A DNA stretch of 33,921 nt from Acetobacter sp. (GTDB lineage Bacteria; Pseudomonadota; Alphaproteobacteria; Acetobacterales; Acetobacteraceae): positions 1-33,921 of the forward strand of contig JAAYUA010000088.1 in assembly GCA_012517935.1 (NCBI GenBank), in the 5' to 3' direction. The notes below the pieces were generated by a model that saw only the letters and a program-made list of their open reading frames with translations, was not told the origin of the DNA and ran no database searches. Of the stretch, positions 8,053 to 17,309 are shown piece by piece. The translations under genes were made by a program, and so were the position numbers. Numbering within the stretch: position 1 is the first letter of the stretch; each line of letters starts with the position of its first letter.

Positions 8053-9846
8053 TCACTTCCTGTTGATAGGAAAACAGCTATGCATCAGCCATGCATGGGC
8101 TTCGGGCGGCAGGAGAGGGCCGATTTCCCGCATGACTCTTGCATGATAGGCATTGAGCAATCCGAGAGTTGAGTCATCCAGAAGGTCAGGCTCAACCATC
8201 GTGCGATCAAATGGCACGAGCGTCAGGGTTTCAAATTCCAGAAAAGGACGATTTGCACTGCCTGCCTCTGACGGCTTGACCAGTTCCAGTGTTTCCAGAC
8301 GGATGCCATATTCTCCCGGCTCGTAATATCCCGGCTCATTGGACAGAATCATGCCGGGTTCAAGAGCCAGTTTCTGGGGTGTCCGCACGATCCGGACAGG
8401 TCCTTCGTGAACTGAAAGATAACTACCGACCCCGTGTCCTGTGCCATGGTCGAAATCCATTCCGACCTGCCAGAGGGCGTGACGGGCGAGGACATCAAGG
8501 TTGCTGCCATTGATTCCCCTCGGGAAACGTGTCGCCCCGAGAGTCAGATTGCCTGCGAGCACCCGAGTCCATGCTTCCCGGATGTGTTGGGGCGGGGCTG
8601 ATGGGCCGGTCCAGACAGTTCGTGTAATATCTGTGGTGCCGTCCGGATATTGTCCCCCGCTGTCAATCAGGAACAATGTATCTGCACCGATAGGCTGGTT
8701 TGTTTCCGGAGTTACGCGATAGTGCATGATCGCACCATGAGCGCCGGCGGCAGAAATCGCAGGGAAGGATTCTTCACGATAGGATGGATCGTCCTTGCGG
8801 AACTGGTCAAGCTGTTGCGCGGCATCGAGTTCGGTTGTCGTGCCTGCGTTGGTGCTTAACCAGTGCAGGAAACGACATACCGCCACGGCGTCGCGTTTGT
8901 GGGCGGCGCGGGCACCTTCCTGCTCTGTTGTGTTCTTGAGGGCGCGTGGGAGGATGCAGGGGTCCGGGGCATGGACGATGACAGCGTCTGCTTCTTTCAG
9001 CTTTTGCTCGTACCAGACGGGAGAGCCGTCCGGATCAAGAACAACCGTCTTGCCGGTCAGTGCATGAAGAGCTTTTTCCATGTCTTGTGGAGCATGGATT
9101 GTAACGTCTGAGCCGAGCCAGTGTCGTAATGCTTCATTGACCTTGCCCGGTGCGATGAACAGTTCGGCCGTACTGTCTGATTTGAGAATGGCCGTACACA
9201 ATGCAACAGGTGTGCAGTCGATATCATGTCCACGAATATTCAGGAGCCATGCGATCGTCGTCGGGTCGCTCAGAATAACGGCGTCCTGTCCTGTGGACCG
9301 CATTGCTGCTGCAATCCGGCTGCGTTTGGCGGACGAATCTTCGCCTGCATATTTCAGGGGATGCGGAGCGGCCTCTCCTGCTGGAGTGGCGGGGCGGTCA
9401 GACCATGCCCTGTCGACCGGATTGAAATCGAGAGGCATAAAGCGCAGGCCGGGTGTTTCGAGGGCTGCCAGAGCATTCTGACTGATGACTTTCGGGTCAT
9501 AGGCGATGACGGCATTGGCTGGTGCTGCTTCCTGCAACCATTCACGCGGGGGCTGCTGGATAATGTGTCGCTGTTCCCAGAGTGAGGAGTCAAGCTGGCT
9601 GGCCATCTGGGTGATATAGCGTCCATCAGAAAAGACACAGGCGCGGTCATTCAGGATGATTGCCAGACCTGCGCTGCCGGTGAACCCGGTGGCCCAGGCC
9701 AGACGTTCGGCACATGCGGGGACATATTCTCCCAGATATTCATCGCTGCGTGGGATAATCAGTCCGTCCGCGTGGCTTTCTGCGATGATTTCCCGGAGGC
9801 GCGTGAGGCGTGTTTTCTGGAGAGTAATGTCGTCAGAGAGGGTCAT
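8053..9846 (-). CDS. pepP: Xaa-Pro aminopeptidase (aminopeptidase P, M24B, long form)
   Basis: 597 residues, the long three-domain form found in Alphaproteobacteria and eukaryotes rather than the roughly 440-residue E. coli PepP. Two creatinase-like N-terminal domains (GLIIPRSDEYLGEYVPACAE, FSDGRYITQM) precede the pita-bread catalytic domain. The dinuclear metal ligands can be placed: DSGGQYPDGTTDITRT gives both aspartates, GTGHGVGSYLSVHEGP gives the histidine, ILSNEPGYYEPGEYGIRLE gives one glutamate, and LEFETLTLVP gives the last. It removes N-terminal residues that precede proline. No signal peptide is seen, so it is cytoplasmic. It is separated from the isocitrate dehydrogenase gene by 76 bases. 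Confidence 0.93.
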   Translation of the reverse strand: MTLSDDITLQKTRLTRLREIIAESHADGLIIPRSDEYLGEYVPACAERLAWATGFTGSAGLAIILNDRACVFSDGRYITQMASQLDSSLWEQRHIIQQPPREWLQEAAPANAVIAYDPKVISQNALAALETPGLRFMPLDFNPVDRAWSDRPATPAGEAAPHPLKYAGEDSSAKRSRIAAAMRSTGQDAVILSDPTTIAWLLNIRGHDIDCTPVALCTAILKSDSTAELFIAPGKVNEALRHWLGSDVTIHAPQDMEKALHALTGKTVVLDPDGSPVWYEQKLKEADAVIVHAPDPCILPRALKNTTEQEGARAAHKRDAVAVCRFLHWLSTNAGTTTELDAAQQLDQFRKDDPSYREESFPAISAAGAHGAIMHYRVTPETNQPIGADTLFLIDSGGQYPDGTTDITRTVWTGPSAPPQHIREAWTRVLAGNLTLGATRFPRGINGSNLDVLARHALWQVGMDFDHGTGHGVGSYLSVHEGPVRIVRTPQKLALEPGMILSNEPGYYEPGEYGIRLETLELVKPSEAGSANRPFLEFETLTLVPFDRTMVEPDLLDDSTLGLLNAYHARVMREIGPLLPPEAHAWLMHSCFPINRK

Positions 9847-9983
9847 GCCGGTCTTCAGTCCTTGATGAAGGTCACAGGTCTTGTGTCATACATTATGGGT
9901 TGTGAGCAGGTTTGTCCTTTATCTTCGGGGGGGATAAAGAGTCGTCGCTTGTTTTGTATTTTCAGCAAGGTCAGTTTTTCAAT

Positions 9984-10481
9984 ATGCCGCTTCCAATTCA
10001 TGCTCTAGCCACAGAGAGTGCAGGTGATGTTGCTCGTCTGATTGAAACGGCTCTGACGCCTGTCTTCATGCTGTCAGGCGTTGGAACCCTACTGAATCTG
10101 TTCAACACGCGTCTGGCCCGGGTGAGTGATCACATCGAAAAAGCTGCCGATCTTCTGGAAAACTCAACGGATGAGGAATTTCAGAAGGTTCTTGAGTCGC
10201 ATTTGCTGCATCTCCGTCGACGAACGGTCGTCCTGGATGTGGCGATCCTGTTTGCTGGTGCTGCCGGAGCCACGACCTGCGGCGCAGCCTTTGTCCTGTT
10301 TCTTGGAAGCTTGAGCAATGCTTCGATCGCTTTCTGGCTCGTTCTGCTTTTTGGTGGAGCGCTGATTTCGACGACATTCGCTCTGGCCAGTTTTCTGGGG
10401 GATAGCATTCTGGCCTGGCATACGCTTCGGAAAGAAGGTCCGTTGCCGAAATCAGAGAAACGAAACGTCGAGACGGAATAA
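9984..10481 (+). CDS. DUF2721 family membrane protein
   Basis: 165 residues from ATG 9984 (MPLPIHALATE); an earlier in-frame start at 9912 would add 24 non-conserved residues. The N-terminus DVARLIETALTPVFMLSGVGTLLNLFNTRLARVSDH is the hallmark of DUF2721: a first membrane helix followed by an NTRLARV segment. A charged helical region (about 45-75) comes next. Two more membrane helices follow (VVLDVAILFAGAAGATTCGAAFVLF and ASIAFWLVLLFGGALISTTFALASF). The C-terminus is charged and cytoplasmic. No molecular function is established for the family. It is divergent from pepP and convergent with the TetR gene. Confidence 0.85.
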   Translation: MPLPIHALATESAGDVARLIETALTPVFMLSGVGTLLNLFNTRLARVSDHIEKAADLLENSTDEEFQKVLESHLLHLRRRTVVLDVAILFAGAAGATTCGAAFVLFLGSLSNASIAFWLVLLFGGALISTTFALASFLGDSILAWHTLRKEGPLPKSEKRNVETE

Positions 10482-10491
10482 AAGGTGTTTT

Positions 10492-11184
10492 TTATTGGGG
10501 TATGGCGTTGGGCAGAACGCCGACAAGGATAATGTCAGCCAGCGTTCGAGCTGCCGTTTCGAAATCATGTTCGGTCAGTTTTTCCTGCCCGAGAACCAGA
10601 GCAAGCTGGAGGCCTGTGTCAGCATAGGCCTGTGTTATGGACCAAAGGCAGAACATCAGATGCGCAGCATCGGTTTCCGCCATCAGGCCTTTTTCTGTCC
10701 AAGTCTGAAAAATAATCTTTCGATCTTCGACATGTCTGCGAAGTTCGGTGCTGAGATAATGGTGCAGGTGGGGAGCACCTTGTAGCATTTCCTGTGTGAA
10801 CAGGCGTGAAGCATCAGGATTGTGATGGGCATGGCGCAGTTTGGCGCGGATATATCCGGTAAATGCGTCGCGTGGGTGTCTGTCGGTCGTGAACCAGTGA
10901 TCCGCATCGCTCAGCCATGCGATCACGTTATATTCCAGCGTGGCGCGGAACAGGTCTTCTTTTGTCTTGAAATAGTAATGGATATTGGCTTTGGGCAATT
11001 TCGCTTCTTTGGCGATCGCGGTCATGCTTGCGCCCTTGAAACCATCCCGAGAGAAAATCTTTTCGGCAGCATTCAGAATTTGACGCGTGCTGATCTGACG
11101 GGGAATTCCTCCGGGCAGAACCTTTTCGGGGAGATCAGAATGATTCTGGTGCACTTCTGAAACATCTTGCAAGGCTGATGACAT
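10492..11184 (-). CDS. TetR-family regulator, RutR/YcdC-like
   Basis: 230 residues. The N-terminal helix-turn-helix covers residues about 30-75: ILNAAEKIFSRDGFKGASMTAIAKEAKLPKANIHYYFKTKEDLF. The C-terminal domain (SRLFTQEMLQGAPHLHHYL, FCLWSITQAYADTGLQLALVLG) matches the YcdC-type ligand domain of RutR, which in E. coli binds uracil or thymine. The gene is divergent from dihydropyrimidinase, so local control of pyrimidine-type ring degradation is likely. The ligand is inferred from family and context. An inverted repeat at 11204-11216 lies between the two genes and is a candidate operator. Confidence 0.85.
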   Translation of the reverse strand: MSSALQDVSEVHQNHSDLPEKVLPGGIPRQISTRQILNAAEKIFSRDGFKGASMTAIAKEAKLPKANIHYYFKTKEDLFRATLEYNVIAWLSDADHWFTTDRHPRDAFTGYIRAKLRHAHHNPDASRLFTQEMLQGAPHLHHYLSTELRRHVEDRKIIFQTWTEKGLMAETDAAHLMFCLWSITQAYADTGLQLALVLGQEKLTEHDFETAARTLADIILVGVLPNAIPQ

Positions 11185-11203
11185 GCTTTCATCGTCGCTT
11201 GAT

Positions 11204-11216
11204 CCTGACTGTCAGG
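11204..11216. promoter_or_regulatory. Perfect inverted repeat between the RutR-like gene and hydA
   Basis: CCTGAC-T-GTCAGG is a 6-1-6 perfect inverted repeat in the 81-base divergent intergenic region. Flanking CTTG (from 11198) and CAAG (11217-11220) give a slightly off-centre outer repeat. Size and place fit a TetR-dimer operator able to control both genes. It resembles the E. coli RutR consensus only loosely. Confidence 0.5.
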
Positions 11217-11265
11217 CAAGAGAAGTTTTTGTGCCAGAGTTCAAAAAACAAGCAAAGGAAGTTCC

Positions 11266-12699
11266 ATGAAGCTGATTCGAGGCGGCACTGTCGTCAATGG
11301 TGATGGTTCCACAACGGCTGATGTGCTGTGTGGTGATGATGGTGTAATTCTGAAGGTGGCTTCAGGACTGGAAATTCCGTCCGGGTGTGATGTGCTTGAT
11401 GCGGGTGGTCTGCTTGTGATGCCCGGGGGGATCGATCCGCATACACACATGGAAATGCCATTCATGGGGTCGACGTCGTCTGATGATTTTTACACAGGGA
11501 CGGCGGCTGGACTGGCCGGAGGCACGACCTCCATCATTGATTTCGTGATTCCGGAAGTTGGTGGTTCCTTGGTTGAGGCCTGGAAACTTTGGCGAAACAA
11601 GGCGGAAAAAGCGGCTTCGGATTATGCGTTTCATGTTGCCGTAACGCATTGGGATGAGCGGGTTCATGAGGAAATGGGCATTCTTGCCCGCGATTGTGGC
11701 GTTTCATCCTTCAAGCATTTCATGGCTTATAAAGGGGCGCTGATGGTTGATGACGGGGTTCTTCTGAACTCTGTTTCACGTGCCATGGAGCTTGGCGCTC
11801 TGTGCAATATCCATGCCGAGAATGGTGATGCTGTTGCGTGGATGCAGGCTGATCTTCTTGCAAAAGGGATGAAGGGTCCGGCAGCACATCCGGCGTCACG
11901 TCCACCATCTGTTGAAGGGGAAGCGACGCAGCGTGTCATTGCCATTGCGGGTCTGATCGGGGCGCCGATTTATATCGTGCATGTTTCGACCGAAGACGCG
12001 ACGGCTGCGATTACGCGTGCGCGCGCAGCAGGTCAGCGCGTTTATGGTGAGGTTCTTGCGCAGCATCTGGTGATTGATGACAGCGTTTATCAGAGTGACA
12101 ACTGGTTGTCGGCTGCCCAGCATGTCATGAGCCCGCCTTTCCGTCCGAAGCATCATCAGAAAGCATTGTGGGCAGGATTGGTGTCGGGACAGTTACAGAC
12201 CACGGCGACCGATCATTGCTGTTTCTGTGCACCGCAAAAGATGAACGGAAAAGACGATTTCACAAAGATTCCGAATGGAACTCCGGGCATTGAGGATCGC
12301 ATGAGTGTTCTCTGGCATCATGGTGTGCGTGCGGGATATCTGACGCCGGAAGAATTCGTCAAAATTACCTCCACGAATACGGCGGATATTTTCGGCATGA
12401 CGTCAAAAGGTCGCATCGTGGAAGGTGCTGATGCTGATATCGTTCTGTGGGACCCGGAAGCGACGCGGACCGTTTCAGCTGCCACACATCATCAGAATGT
12501 CGATTACAATGTTTATGAGGGCATGACGTTAACTGGTCTGGCACATACGACGCTGATGCGCGGAGACATTGCTTGGAAAGAGGGTGATCTCAGGGCCACA
12601 AGGGGTGCGGGGCGCTATGTTTCCCGGAAAAGCGGAGGTAGCGCCGTAGATGCTCTGAAGCGTCAGATGGCTGAGAAGAATCCTCTGTCTGTTGCCTGA
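11266..12699 (+). CDS. hydA: Dihydropyrimidinase (D-hydantoinase family)
   Basis: 477 residues behind AAAGGAAG at 11254-11261. A cyclic amidohydrolase that opens dihydrouracil, dihydrothymine or hydantoin rings. Metal-site motifs are complete: GGIDPHTHMEMPF with HxH at residues 59 and 61, the carboxylated lysine in FKHFMAYKGAL near residue 150, HAENGDAVAW, IVHVSTEDATAAI and TATDHCCF with the catalytic aspartate. GRIVEGADADIVLWDPEA is the C-terminal beta-sandwich signature. Substrate choice within the family cannot be read with certainty, but the divergent RutR-like regulator supports pyrimidine breakdown. The other reductive-pathway enzymes (dihydropyrimidine dehydrogenase, beta-ureidopropionase) are not adjacent. 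Confidence 0.9.
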   Translation: MKLIRGGTVVNGDGSTTADVLCGDDGVILKVASGLEIPSGCDVLDAGGLLVMPGGIDPHTHMEMPFMGSTSSDDFYTGTAAGLAGGTTSIIDFVIPEVGGSLVEAWKLWRNKAEKAASDYAFHVAVTHWDERVHEEMGILARDCGVSSFKHFMAYKGALMVDDGVLLNSVSRAMELGALCNIHAENGDAVAWMQADLLAKGMKGPAAHPASRPPSVEGEATQRVIAIAGLIGAPIYIVHVSTEDATAAITRARAAGQRVYGEVLAQHLVIDDSVYQSDNWLSAAQHVMSPPFRPKHHQKALWAGLVSGQLQTTATDHCCFCAPQKMNGKDDFTKIPNGTPGIEDRMSVLWHHGVRAGYLTPEEFVKITSTNTADIFGMTSKGRIVEGADADIVLWDPEATRTVSAATHHQNVDYNVYEGMTLTGLAHTTLMRGDIAWKEGDLRATRGAGRYVSRKSGGSAVDALKRQMAEKNPLSVA

Positions 12700-12708
12700 T
12701 TTTTGTAT

Positions 12709-12731
12709 GATTTCATAAGTAGAATGAAATC
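12709..12731 (+). terminator. A+T-rich hairpin after hydA
   Basis: GATTTCAT at 12709-12716 pairs with ATGAAATC at 12724-12731 across a seven-base loop, nine bases after the hydA stop. No clean T-run follows, so it is a weak terminator candidate or an mRNA 3' stabiliser. Confidence 0.35.
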
Positions 12732-12956
12732 TTCCTCCTGCTGTTCTTGTCTGTTGAGAGCGAGGTAGGAAACCGGGGTGGTGTGATGCCGTCCCGGAAT
12801 ATATTTTTCTTTAGTTTACCTCCGCCGACTTTCCCGTAATGGAATGCTCAGGGTCATTGTGCGTGTTTTCGTGCTCTGGAGCGGGAAAAATCTTGATGTG
12901 ACGGAAGTGGAGAAGTGCCCCGCTCTGTTCTGTTATGTCGTTAGGCGGGAAATGTT

Positions 12957-14072
12957 ATGCTGCCAGGCCGTCGGATGAGACTGTTTGCGTGTGAAGTTTG
13001 CGGAGAGTTCGGGATTTTTAGGAAATATATCAGTTGCTTGCTGTGCCTTCTGTGTCTTCAGGGATGTTACAAGGTTGGTCCGACCCGTCTTGATCGCGAT
13101 CAGAGTGATTATTCCCGTGCGTTTACCAGTTCGGGAAAGCAGCAGACCCTTCTGAATGTCATTCGTTTGAGATATGCCGATACACCGGGTTTTCTTGACA
13201 CGATGCAGGTGATTTCCGGTTATCAGCTTCAGCGCAGTGTTTCTTTCGGGGTGGGCAGTTCTGACGTCACCCGGCCTTATGGCGGGGTCGGTGCGCAGAT
13301 GCAGGAAAGTCCTACCTTCACATTCCAGCCTGTGACTGGAGATGCATATGCGCAGAGTATTTTGCGCCCCTTGCCTCCCGAAAATCTGTTGCCTCTTGCC
13401 ATGGGTGGGTTGCCGATCGATGTGCTGTTCCGTCTTGCCGTGCAGTCGGTGAATCTGATCAACAACACGACGGCAATGGGACGGGAAGTTGGGCATGGCT
13501 CTCCTGAATTTTTCGATCTGATTTATGATCTGCGCATTTTGCAGCTTTCAGGACTGTTGGGGATTCAGCTGGAGCGTAGTCTGGCCAAGGATGTGCCGCA
13601 GGATCGGGTCTTTCTCAGCGTTGCTGCTTCGGACGATCCGGCTCTTGAACGTGTGGCACGGGAAGCGCGGCATTTTCTGGGCATGACGGATGATGAGGAA
13701 AGGATAGAGGTTGTCTATGGCGGGGGGCGTCCCAAAAAAGGACAGATACGTCTTCTGACAAGGACCATTCTTGGTGTGTTGGGGCAGATTGCCTACCAGA
13801 TTGATGTTCCGGCAGTGGATGTGACATCCGGACGGACCAGACCGACAATCAGCCCGATCGGAAGGGAGACAAAACCGATCGTGACTGTCCATGTGGGACG
13901 AAAACGCCCGGAAGATGTCTTTGTCTGGACGACATATAACAGGAAATTCTACTGGGTTGCGGATGATGATTTTGACAGCAAACTCGCCTTTACAATGCTG
14001 CAAATTCTTCTTGAGCTGTCAAAGACCAGCAAGGGAACCAGTGCAGTTCTGACGATTCCTGTGAATGGTTAA
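12957..14072 (+). CDS. Conserved-type outer-membrane lipoprotein of unknown function
   Basis: Up to 371 residues; the start is uncertain between ATG 12957 and ATG 12975 (MRLFACEV), and neither has a strong ribosome site. A basic N-terminus is followed by a hydrophobic Cys/Leu-rich helix (YISCLLCLLCLQGC) ending in the lipobox LQGC, so the mature protein should be lipidated at that cysteine. With Tyr at +2 rather than Asp, outer-membrane sorting is likely. The body is soluble with no recognised domain. Notable segments are LLNVIRLRYADTPGFLDT near the mature N-terminus and VFVWTTYNRKFYWVADDDFDSKLAFTMLQILLELS near the end. I do not recognise the family. It is a stand-alone gene, convergent with the prp regulator. 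Confidence 0.75.
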   Translation: MLPGRRMRLFACEVCGEFGIFRKYISCLLCLLCLQGCYKVGPTRLDRDQSDYSRAFTSSGKQQTLLNVIRLRYADTPGFLDTMQVISGYQLQRSVSFGVGSSDVTRPYGGVGAQMQESPTFTFQPVTGDAYAQSILRPLPPENLLPLAMGGLPIDVLFRLAVQSVNLINNTTAMGREVGHGSPEFFDLIYDLRILQLSGLLGIQLERSLAKDVPQDRVFLSVAASDDPALERVAREARHFLGMTDDEERIEVVYGGGRPKKGQIRLLTRTILGVLGQIAYQIDVPAVDVTSGRTRPTISPIGRETKPIVTVHVGRKRPEDVFVWTTYNRKFYWVADDDFDSKLAFTMLQILLELSKTSKGTSAVLTIPVNG

Positions 14073-14115
14073 ACGAAAAGAAATAAGAGAATCTTGCTGG
14101 TCTCAACTTTGATTG

Positions 14116-15603
14116 TCATGTTTCGGCCGTGCGTAAGGGTGTGGTGCGATAGGGGATAACACCACGTTCCTCGCTTCCAGTGTCAATTGCCATGCCAGCA
14201 GATGGAACGGCGCGGTGCAGGCAATCGGTGCGAATACAGGCACGACATCCCGGGCCGACGGGAATGATCATGCGGTTATCTTCCATGTCGAGACCTGCGC
14301 TGTAGACGATTGCAGGAGCATGAGCGACGGAGCACCCGAGAACAACGGCGGTCTGGCGTGGCCGGTCGAAATATGAATCCGGCTCGCGCCCGACTGTGCG
14401 TGAAACGTTTAGATAGACCGTGTTGTCTGTGGCCTGGGAAAGCTGCACATGCAATTGACCAGAGCTGGCGAAGCTGCGGAATACGTTCCAGCGGGGGCAG
14501 AGGCCGCCGAAACGTGCATGTGTGAAGCGGGTGGCGCTGTAACTTTTCAGAATATTCCCAGCAATATCCGTTTTGATGAAATAAAAGGGAATGCCTTCGG
14601 CACCGGGACGTTGCAGCGTTGAAAGACGATGGCAGACCTGCTCGAAGCTGACGCCGAAATGGCGTTGAAGCTGGTCAAGATCATGGCGCAGATCGCGTGC
14701 GGCCTGTCGGAAATGTTCGTAGGGCAGCAGAACTGCGCCGGCGAAATAATTGGTCATGCCGACACGTGCCAGGGCGCGCGCATCGGTTGTCGCCAGTCCG
14801 GACAGGCGAACGGGGCGTTCGAGTTCCTTGCTGTAGTCCAGTTTTCCGATGACCTGAGCAATGCGGAACATCATGCTGGCCTGAGGGAGGCCATTTGCAA
14901 GGATCAGACGGCGTTGGCGTCGATCGAATCTCCATGCAATTCCGTTTTCATCGAAGTCATTGCTTGTGATGACGCGGATATTGTGGCGATCAGAGAGATA
15001 ACGCAGCAGTTTCCCGGCGAGGGTTCCCTCTTCCGGGGAAAGATTTTCATAAAGTTCTTCGGCAGCCCTATCGATACCATCGAAATAGTTCTTCTGTGCC
15101 TGCACCCAGTCACCCACGGCATCATAGGGGGCGGGGCCAGATTCTTTCGGAGTTTCCGCGCCTGCGCCGCCACTGATCCTGCCCTGTTCCAGCAGGAAAC
15201 GGTCTGGATGGGTTCTGTCCGGTGTGTTTTCGATCTGGGCTCTCCATGTTCGATAGAGCGAGATGAAACGGTCCGTAAGGGCGGGCGCATGGGTGGCTGC
15301 GTGCTGGAGGTCGACGGGTGCCATCGCTGCATTGCGGAAAAGTGGATCCCCCATGATTTCGCGCAGGGCCTGAAGGCGGTGCAGTTCGTCGCTGTCACCG
15401 AACCAGACGGGTGAGACATCAAAAATTTTACACAGTTTCAACATTTGCGGTCCGGGAAGTGGCCGCTGGTCGTTTTCAATCTGGTTCAGATAGCTGCCGG
15501 AAATGCCGAGTGCGCGCGAGAGTGCGGTCTGCGTCATCTCGTGTTTCTGGCGAAGCTCACGAATTCGTGGGCCTGCAAATATCTTTGATGTGGTTTTTGC
15601 CAT
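14116..15603 (-). CDS. Short-chain fatty acyl regulator (ScfR/PrpR/RamB type)
   Basis: 495 residues. An XRE helix-turn-helix at residues about 12-68 (RIRELRQKHEMTQTALSRALGISGSYLNQIEND) is followed by the ScfR architecture. A middle IrrE/ImmA-like region has DRHNIRVI and NYFAGAVLLPYEHF in place of an intact HExxH peptidase. The C-terminal domain has a cysteine group, CRACIRTDCLHR, near residue 460. In Mycobacterium PrpR and Corynebacterium RamB/PrpR, members of this family sense acyl-CoA-type signals and control methylcitrate and glyoxylate genes. It is divergent from prpD. The intergenic TTTTGCAAAA palindrome resembles the published TTTGCAAA-type site of mycobacterial PrpR, which supports local control of prpDCB. 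Autoregulation is likely by position. Confidence 0.9.
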   Translation of the reverse strand: MAKTTSKIFAGPRIRELRQKHEMTQTALSRALGISGSYLNQIENDQRPLPGPQMLKLCKIFDVSPVWFGDSDELHRLQALREIMGDPLFRNAAMAPVDLQHAATHAPALTDRFISLYRTWRAQIENTPDRTHPDRFLLEQGRISGGAGAETPKESGPAPYDAVGDWVQAQKNYFDGIDRAAEELYENLSPEEGTLAGKLLRYLSDRHNIRVITSNDFDENGIAWRFDRRQRRLILANGLPQASMMFRIAQVIGKLDYSKELERPVRLSGLATTDARALARVGMTNYFAGAVLLPYEHFRQAARDLRHDLDQLQRHFGVSFEQVCHRLSTLQRPGAEGIPFYFIKTDIAGNILKSYSATRFTHARFGGLCPRWNVFRSFASSGQLHVQLSQATDNTVYLNVSRTVGREPDSYFDRPRQTAVVLGCSVAHAPAIVYSAGLDMEDNRMIIPVGPGCRACIRTDCLHRAVPSAGMAIDTGSEERGVIPYRTTPLRTAET

Positions 15604-15612
15604 CTTCGCAAC

Positions 15613-15622
15613 TTTTGCAAAA
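15613..15622. promoter_or_regulatory. TTTTGCAAAA palindrome, candidate ScfR/PrpR operator
   Basis: A perfect ten-base palindrome ten bases upstream of the regulator's start codon, in the divergent region. TTTGCAAA-like sites are the known targets of PrpR/RamB-type regulators. A further half-like TTCGCAA lies at 15605-15611. It probably covers the regulator's own promoter. Confidence 0.6.
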
Positions 15623-15633
15623 CAGAAGATAAC

Positions 15634-15653
15634 TCTCGCACTATTTTGCGAGA
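15634..15653. promoter_or_regulatory. TCTCGCA-N6-TGCGAGA inverted repeat, second candidate operator
   Basis: A 7-6-7 perfect inverted repeat. Its right half, read with the preceding bases, is TTTTGCGAGA, a variant of the nearby TTTTGCAAAA site. Two related sites about 20 bases apart fit cooperative binding by one regulator controlling prpD and itself. Confidence 0.5.
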
Positions 15654-15733
15654 ATGGCCATATCCCGAAGATCGGTTTTCGCGATACTCCAGAGTGATAC
15701 CACGACCATTTAATGGTCTTTCTGGAGATTCTT

Positions 15734-17248
15734 ATGCAGCATCTCGATATTACCGTTCATCCGGAAAGCGATCGCTTGCCGCGCGATCAGCAGCTTGCCT
15801 GGAAAATAGCGGAAGTTGCATCCGACTCAGTTGAGGTCCTTCCTGAAGTCGAGGAAATGATCGTCAACCGGGTGATCGACAATGCGTCAGTCGCGATTGC
15901 CTCTGTGAACCGTCATTCAGTCATGAGCGCCCGTGCAGAGGCGCTTGCGCATCAGCGCGAAGGCGGCGCGACGGTGTTTGGTTGCGGTCCTGATGTGCGT
16001 GTTCATGCGGAATGGGCTGCATGGGCCAATGGCACAGCTGTTCGTGAACTCGATTTCCACGACACTTTCCTTGCCGCTGAATATTCTCACCCTGGCGATA
16101 ATATCCCCGGCATTCTGGCTGTTGCACAGCAGTGCGGGCGTTCAGGCCGTGAGCTGATCCGTGGTCTGGCGACAGGATATGAAATCCAGATCGATCTTGT
16201 GCGCGCCATTTGTCTGCACAAGCACAAGATTGATCACGTAGCGCATCTTGGACCGTCTGTTGCCGCGGGTATTGGCACGTTGCTGAGCCTGCCGACCGAA
16301 ACGATCTATCAGTCCATCCAGCAGGCGCTGCATGTGACGACGGCGACCCGTCAGAGCCGTAAGGGAGAGATTTCTTCCTGGAAGGCTTATGCGCCTTCTC
16401 ATGCAGGCAAGATGGCTGTTGAATCCGTTGATCGTGCCATGCTGGGTGAAACTGCCCCGAGCCCGATTTATGAGGGTGAGGACAGTGTGATTGCGTGGAT
16501 GCTCGATGGCAAGGACGCGCATTATGTTGTGCCTCTGCCGGAAAAGGGCGAAGCCAAGCGTGCGATTCTTGATAGCTACACGAAGGAACATTCAGCAGAA
16601 TATCAGAGTCAGGCTCTGATTGATCTGGCTTTCCGTCTGGGCAAACGTGTTTCCAACTGGGATGACGTTAAGGACGTTCTGATCGAGACCAGCCATCATA
16701 CGCATTACGTGATTGGCACCGGGTCCAACGATCCGCAGAAGTTCGATCCGGAAGCTTCGCGTGAGACGCTTGATCATTCGATCATGTATATCGTCGCGGT
16801 CGCTCTGCAGGATGGTTCGTGGCATCACGTTCGCTCCTATCTGCCAGAGCGTGCGCGTCGTGAAGACACGGTTCGTCTGTGGCGCAAGATCCACACGGTT
16901 GAGGACCCGAAATGGACGGAGCGTTATCATGCGACCGATCCGTCGGTGAAGGCATTTGGTGGACGCATCACGATCACCATGAACGATGGCAGCGTCATTT
17001 CTGATGAGCTGGCTGTTGCGAATGCTCATCCGCTTGGCGCAACACCGTGGGTCCGTCCGGATTATATCCGCAAATTCCGCACGCTGACGGAAGGTATTCT
17101 GGCACCCCAGGAAATCGAGCGTTTCCTTGATGTTGCACAGCGTCTTCCCAAGTTGACGGCGGCCGAGCTTTATCAGCTTGAAATCGCTCTGCCGGCAGGA
17201 ACGCTCAAGAGCAATCCGAGAACGGGTATTTTCGGATTCCATAAATAA
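15734..17248 (+). CDS. prpD: 2-Methylcitrate dehydratase
   Basis: 504 residues from ATG 15734, preceded by TGGAG at good spacing; the in-frame ATG at 15713 lacks a site. This is the MmgE/PrpD family. The N-terminal all-helical domain contains [15 protein letters not shown] text ([22 protein letters not shown]), the family's best-known stretch. [22 protein letters not shown] and the C-terminal lid domain ([22 protein letters not shown]) follow. It dehydrates 2-methylcitrate to 2-methyl-cis-aconitate in the methylcitrate cycle that burns propionyl-CoA. The cycle also needs an aconitase, not seen here; classical PrpD makes the cis isomer, so a general aconitase can complete the step. It is first in the prpD-prpC-prpB run. 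Confidence 0.95.
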   Translation: MQHLDITVHPESDRLPRDQQLAWKIAEVASDSVEVLPEVEEMIVNRVIDNASVAIASVNRHSVMSARAEALAHQREGGATVFGCGPDVRVHAEWAAWANGTAVRELDFHDTFLAAEYSHPGDNIPGILAVAQQCGRSGRELIRGLATGYEIQIDLVRAICLHKHKIDHVAHLGPSVAAGIGTLLSLPTETIYQSIQQALHVTTATRQSRKGEISSWKAYAPSHAGKMAVESVDRAMLGETAPSPIYEGEDSVIAWMLDGKDAHYVVPLPEKGEAKRAILDSYTKEHSAEYQSQALIDLAFRLGKRVSNWDDVKDVLIETSHHTHYVIGTGSNDPQKFDPEASRETLDHSIMYIVAVALQDGSWHHVRSYLPERARREDTVRLWRKIHTVEDPKWTERYHATDPSVKAFGGRITITMNDGSVISDELAVANAHPLGATPWVRPDYIRKFRTLTEGILAPQEIERFLDVAQRLPKLTAAELYQLEIALPAGTLKSNPRTGIFGFHK

Positions 17249-17309
17249 GATCCCGAAAAAACGGGACTGGACCGTCCTTCGTGGCGGTCCACAGTCTGGA
17301 GCACGAACC

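Noticed and set aside
14629..15414. 261-residue plus-strand ORF opposite the ScfR-type gene
   Set aside because: Antisense shadow of a well-supported regulator gene.
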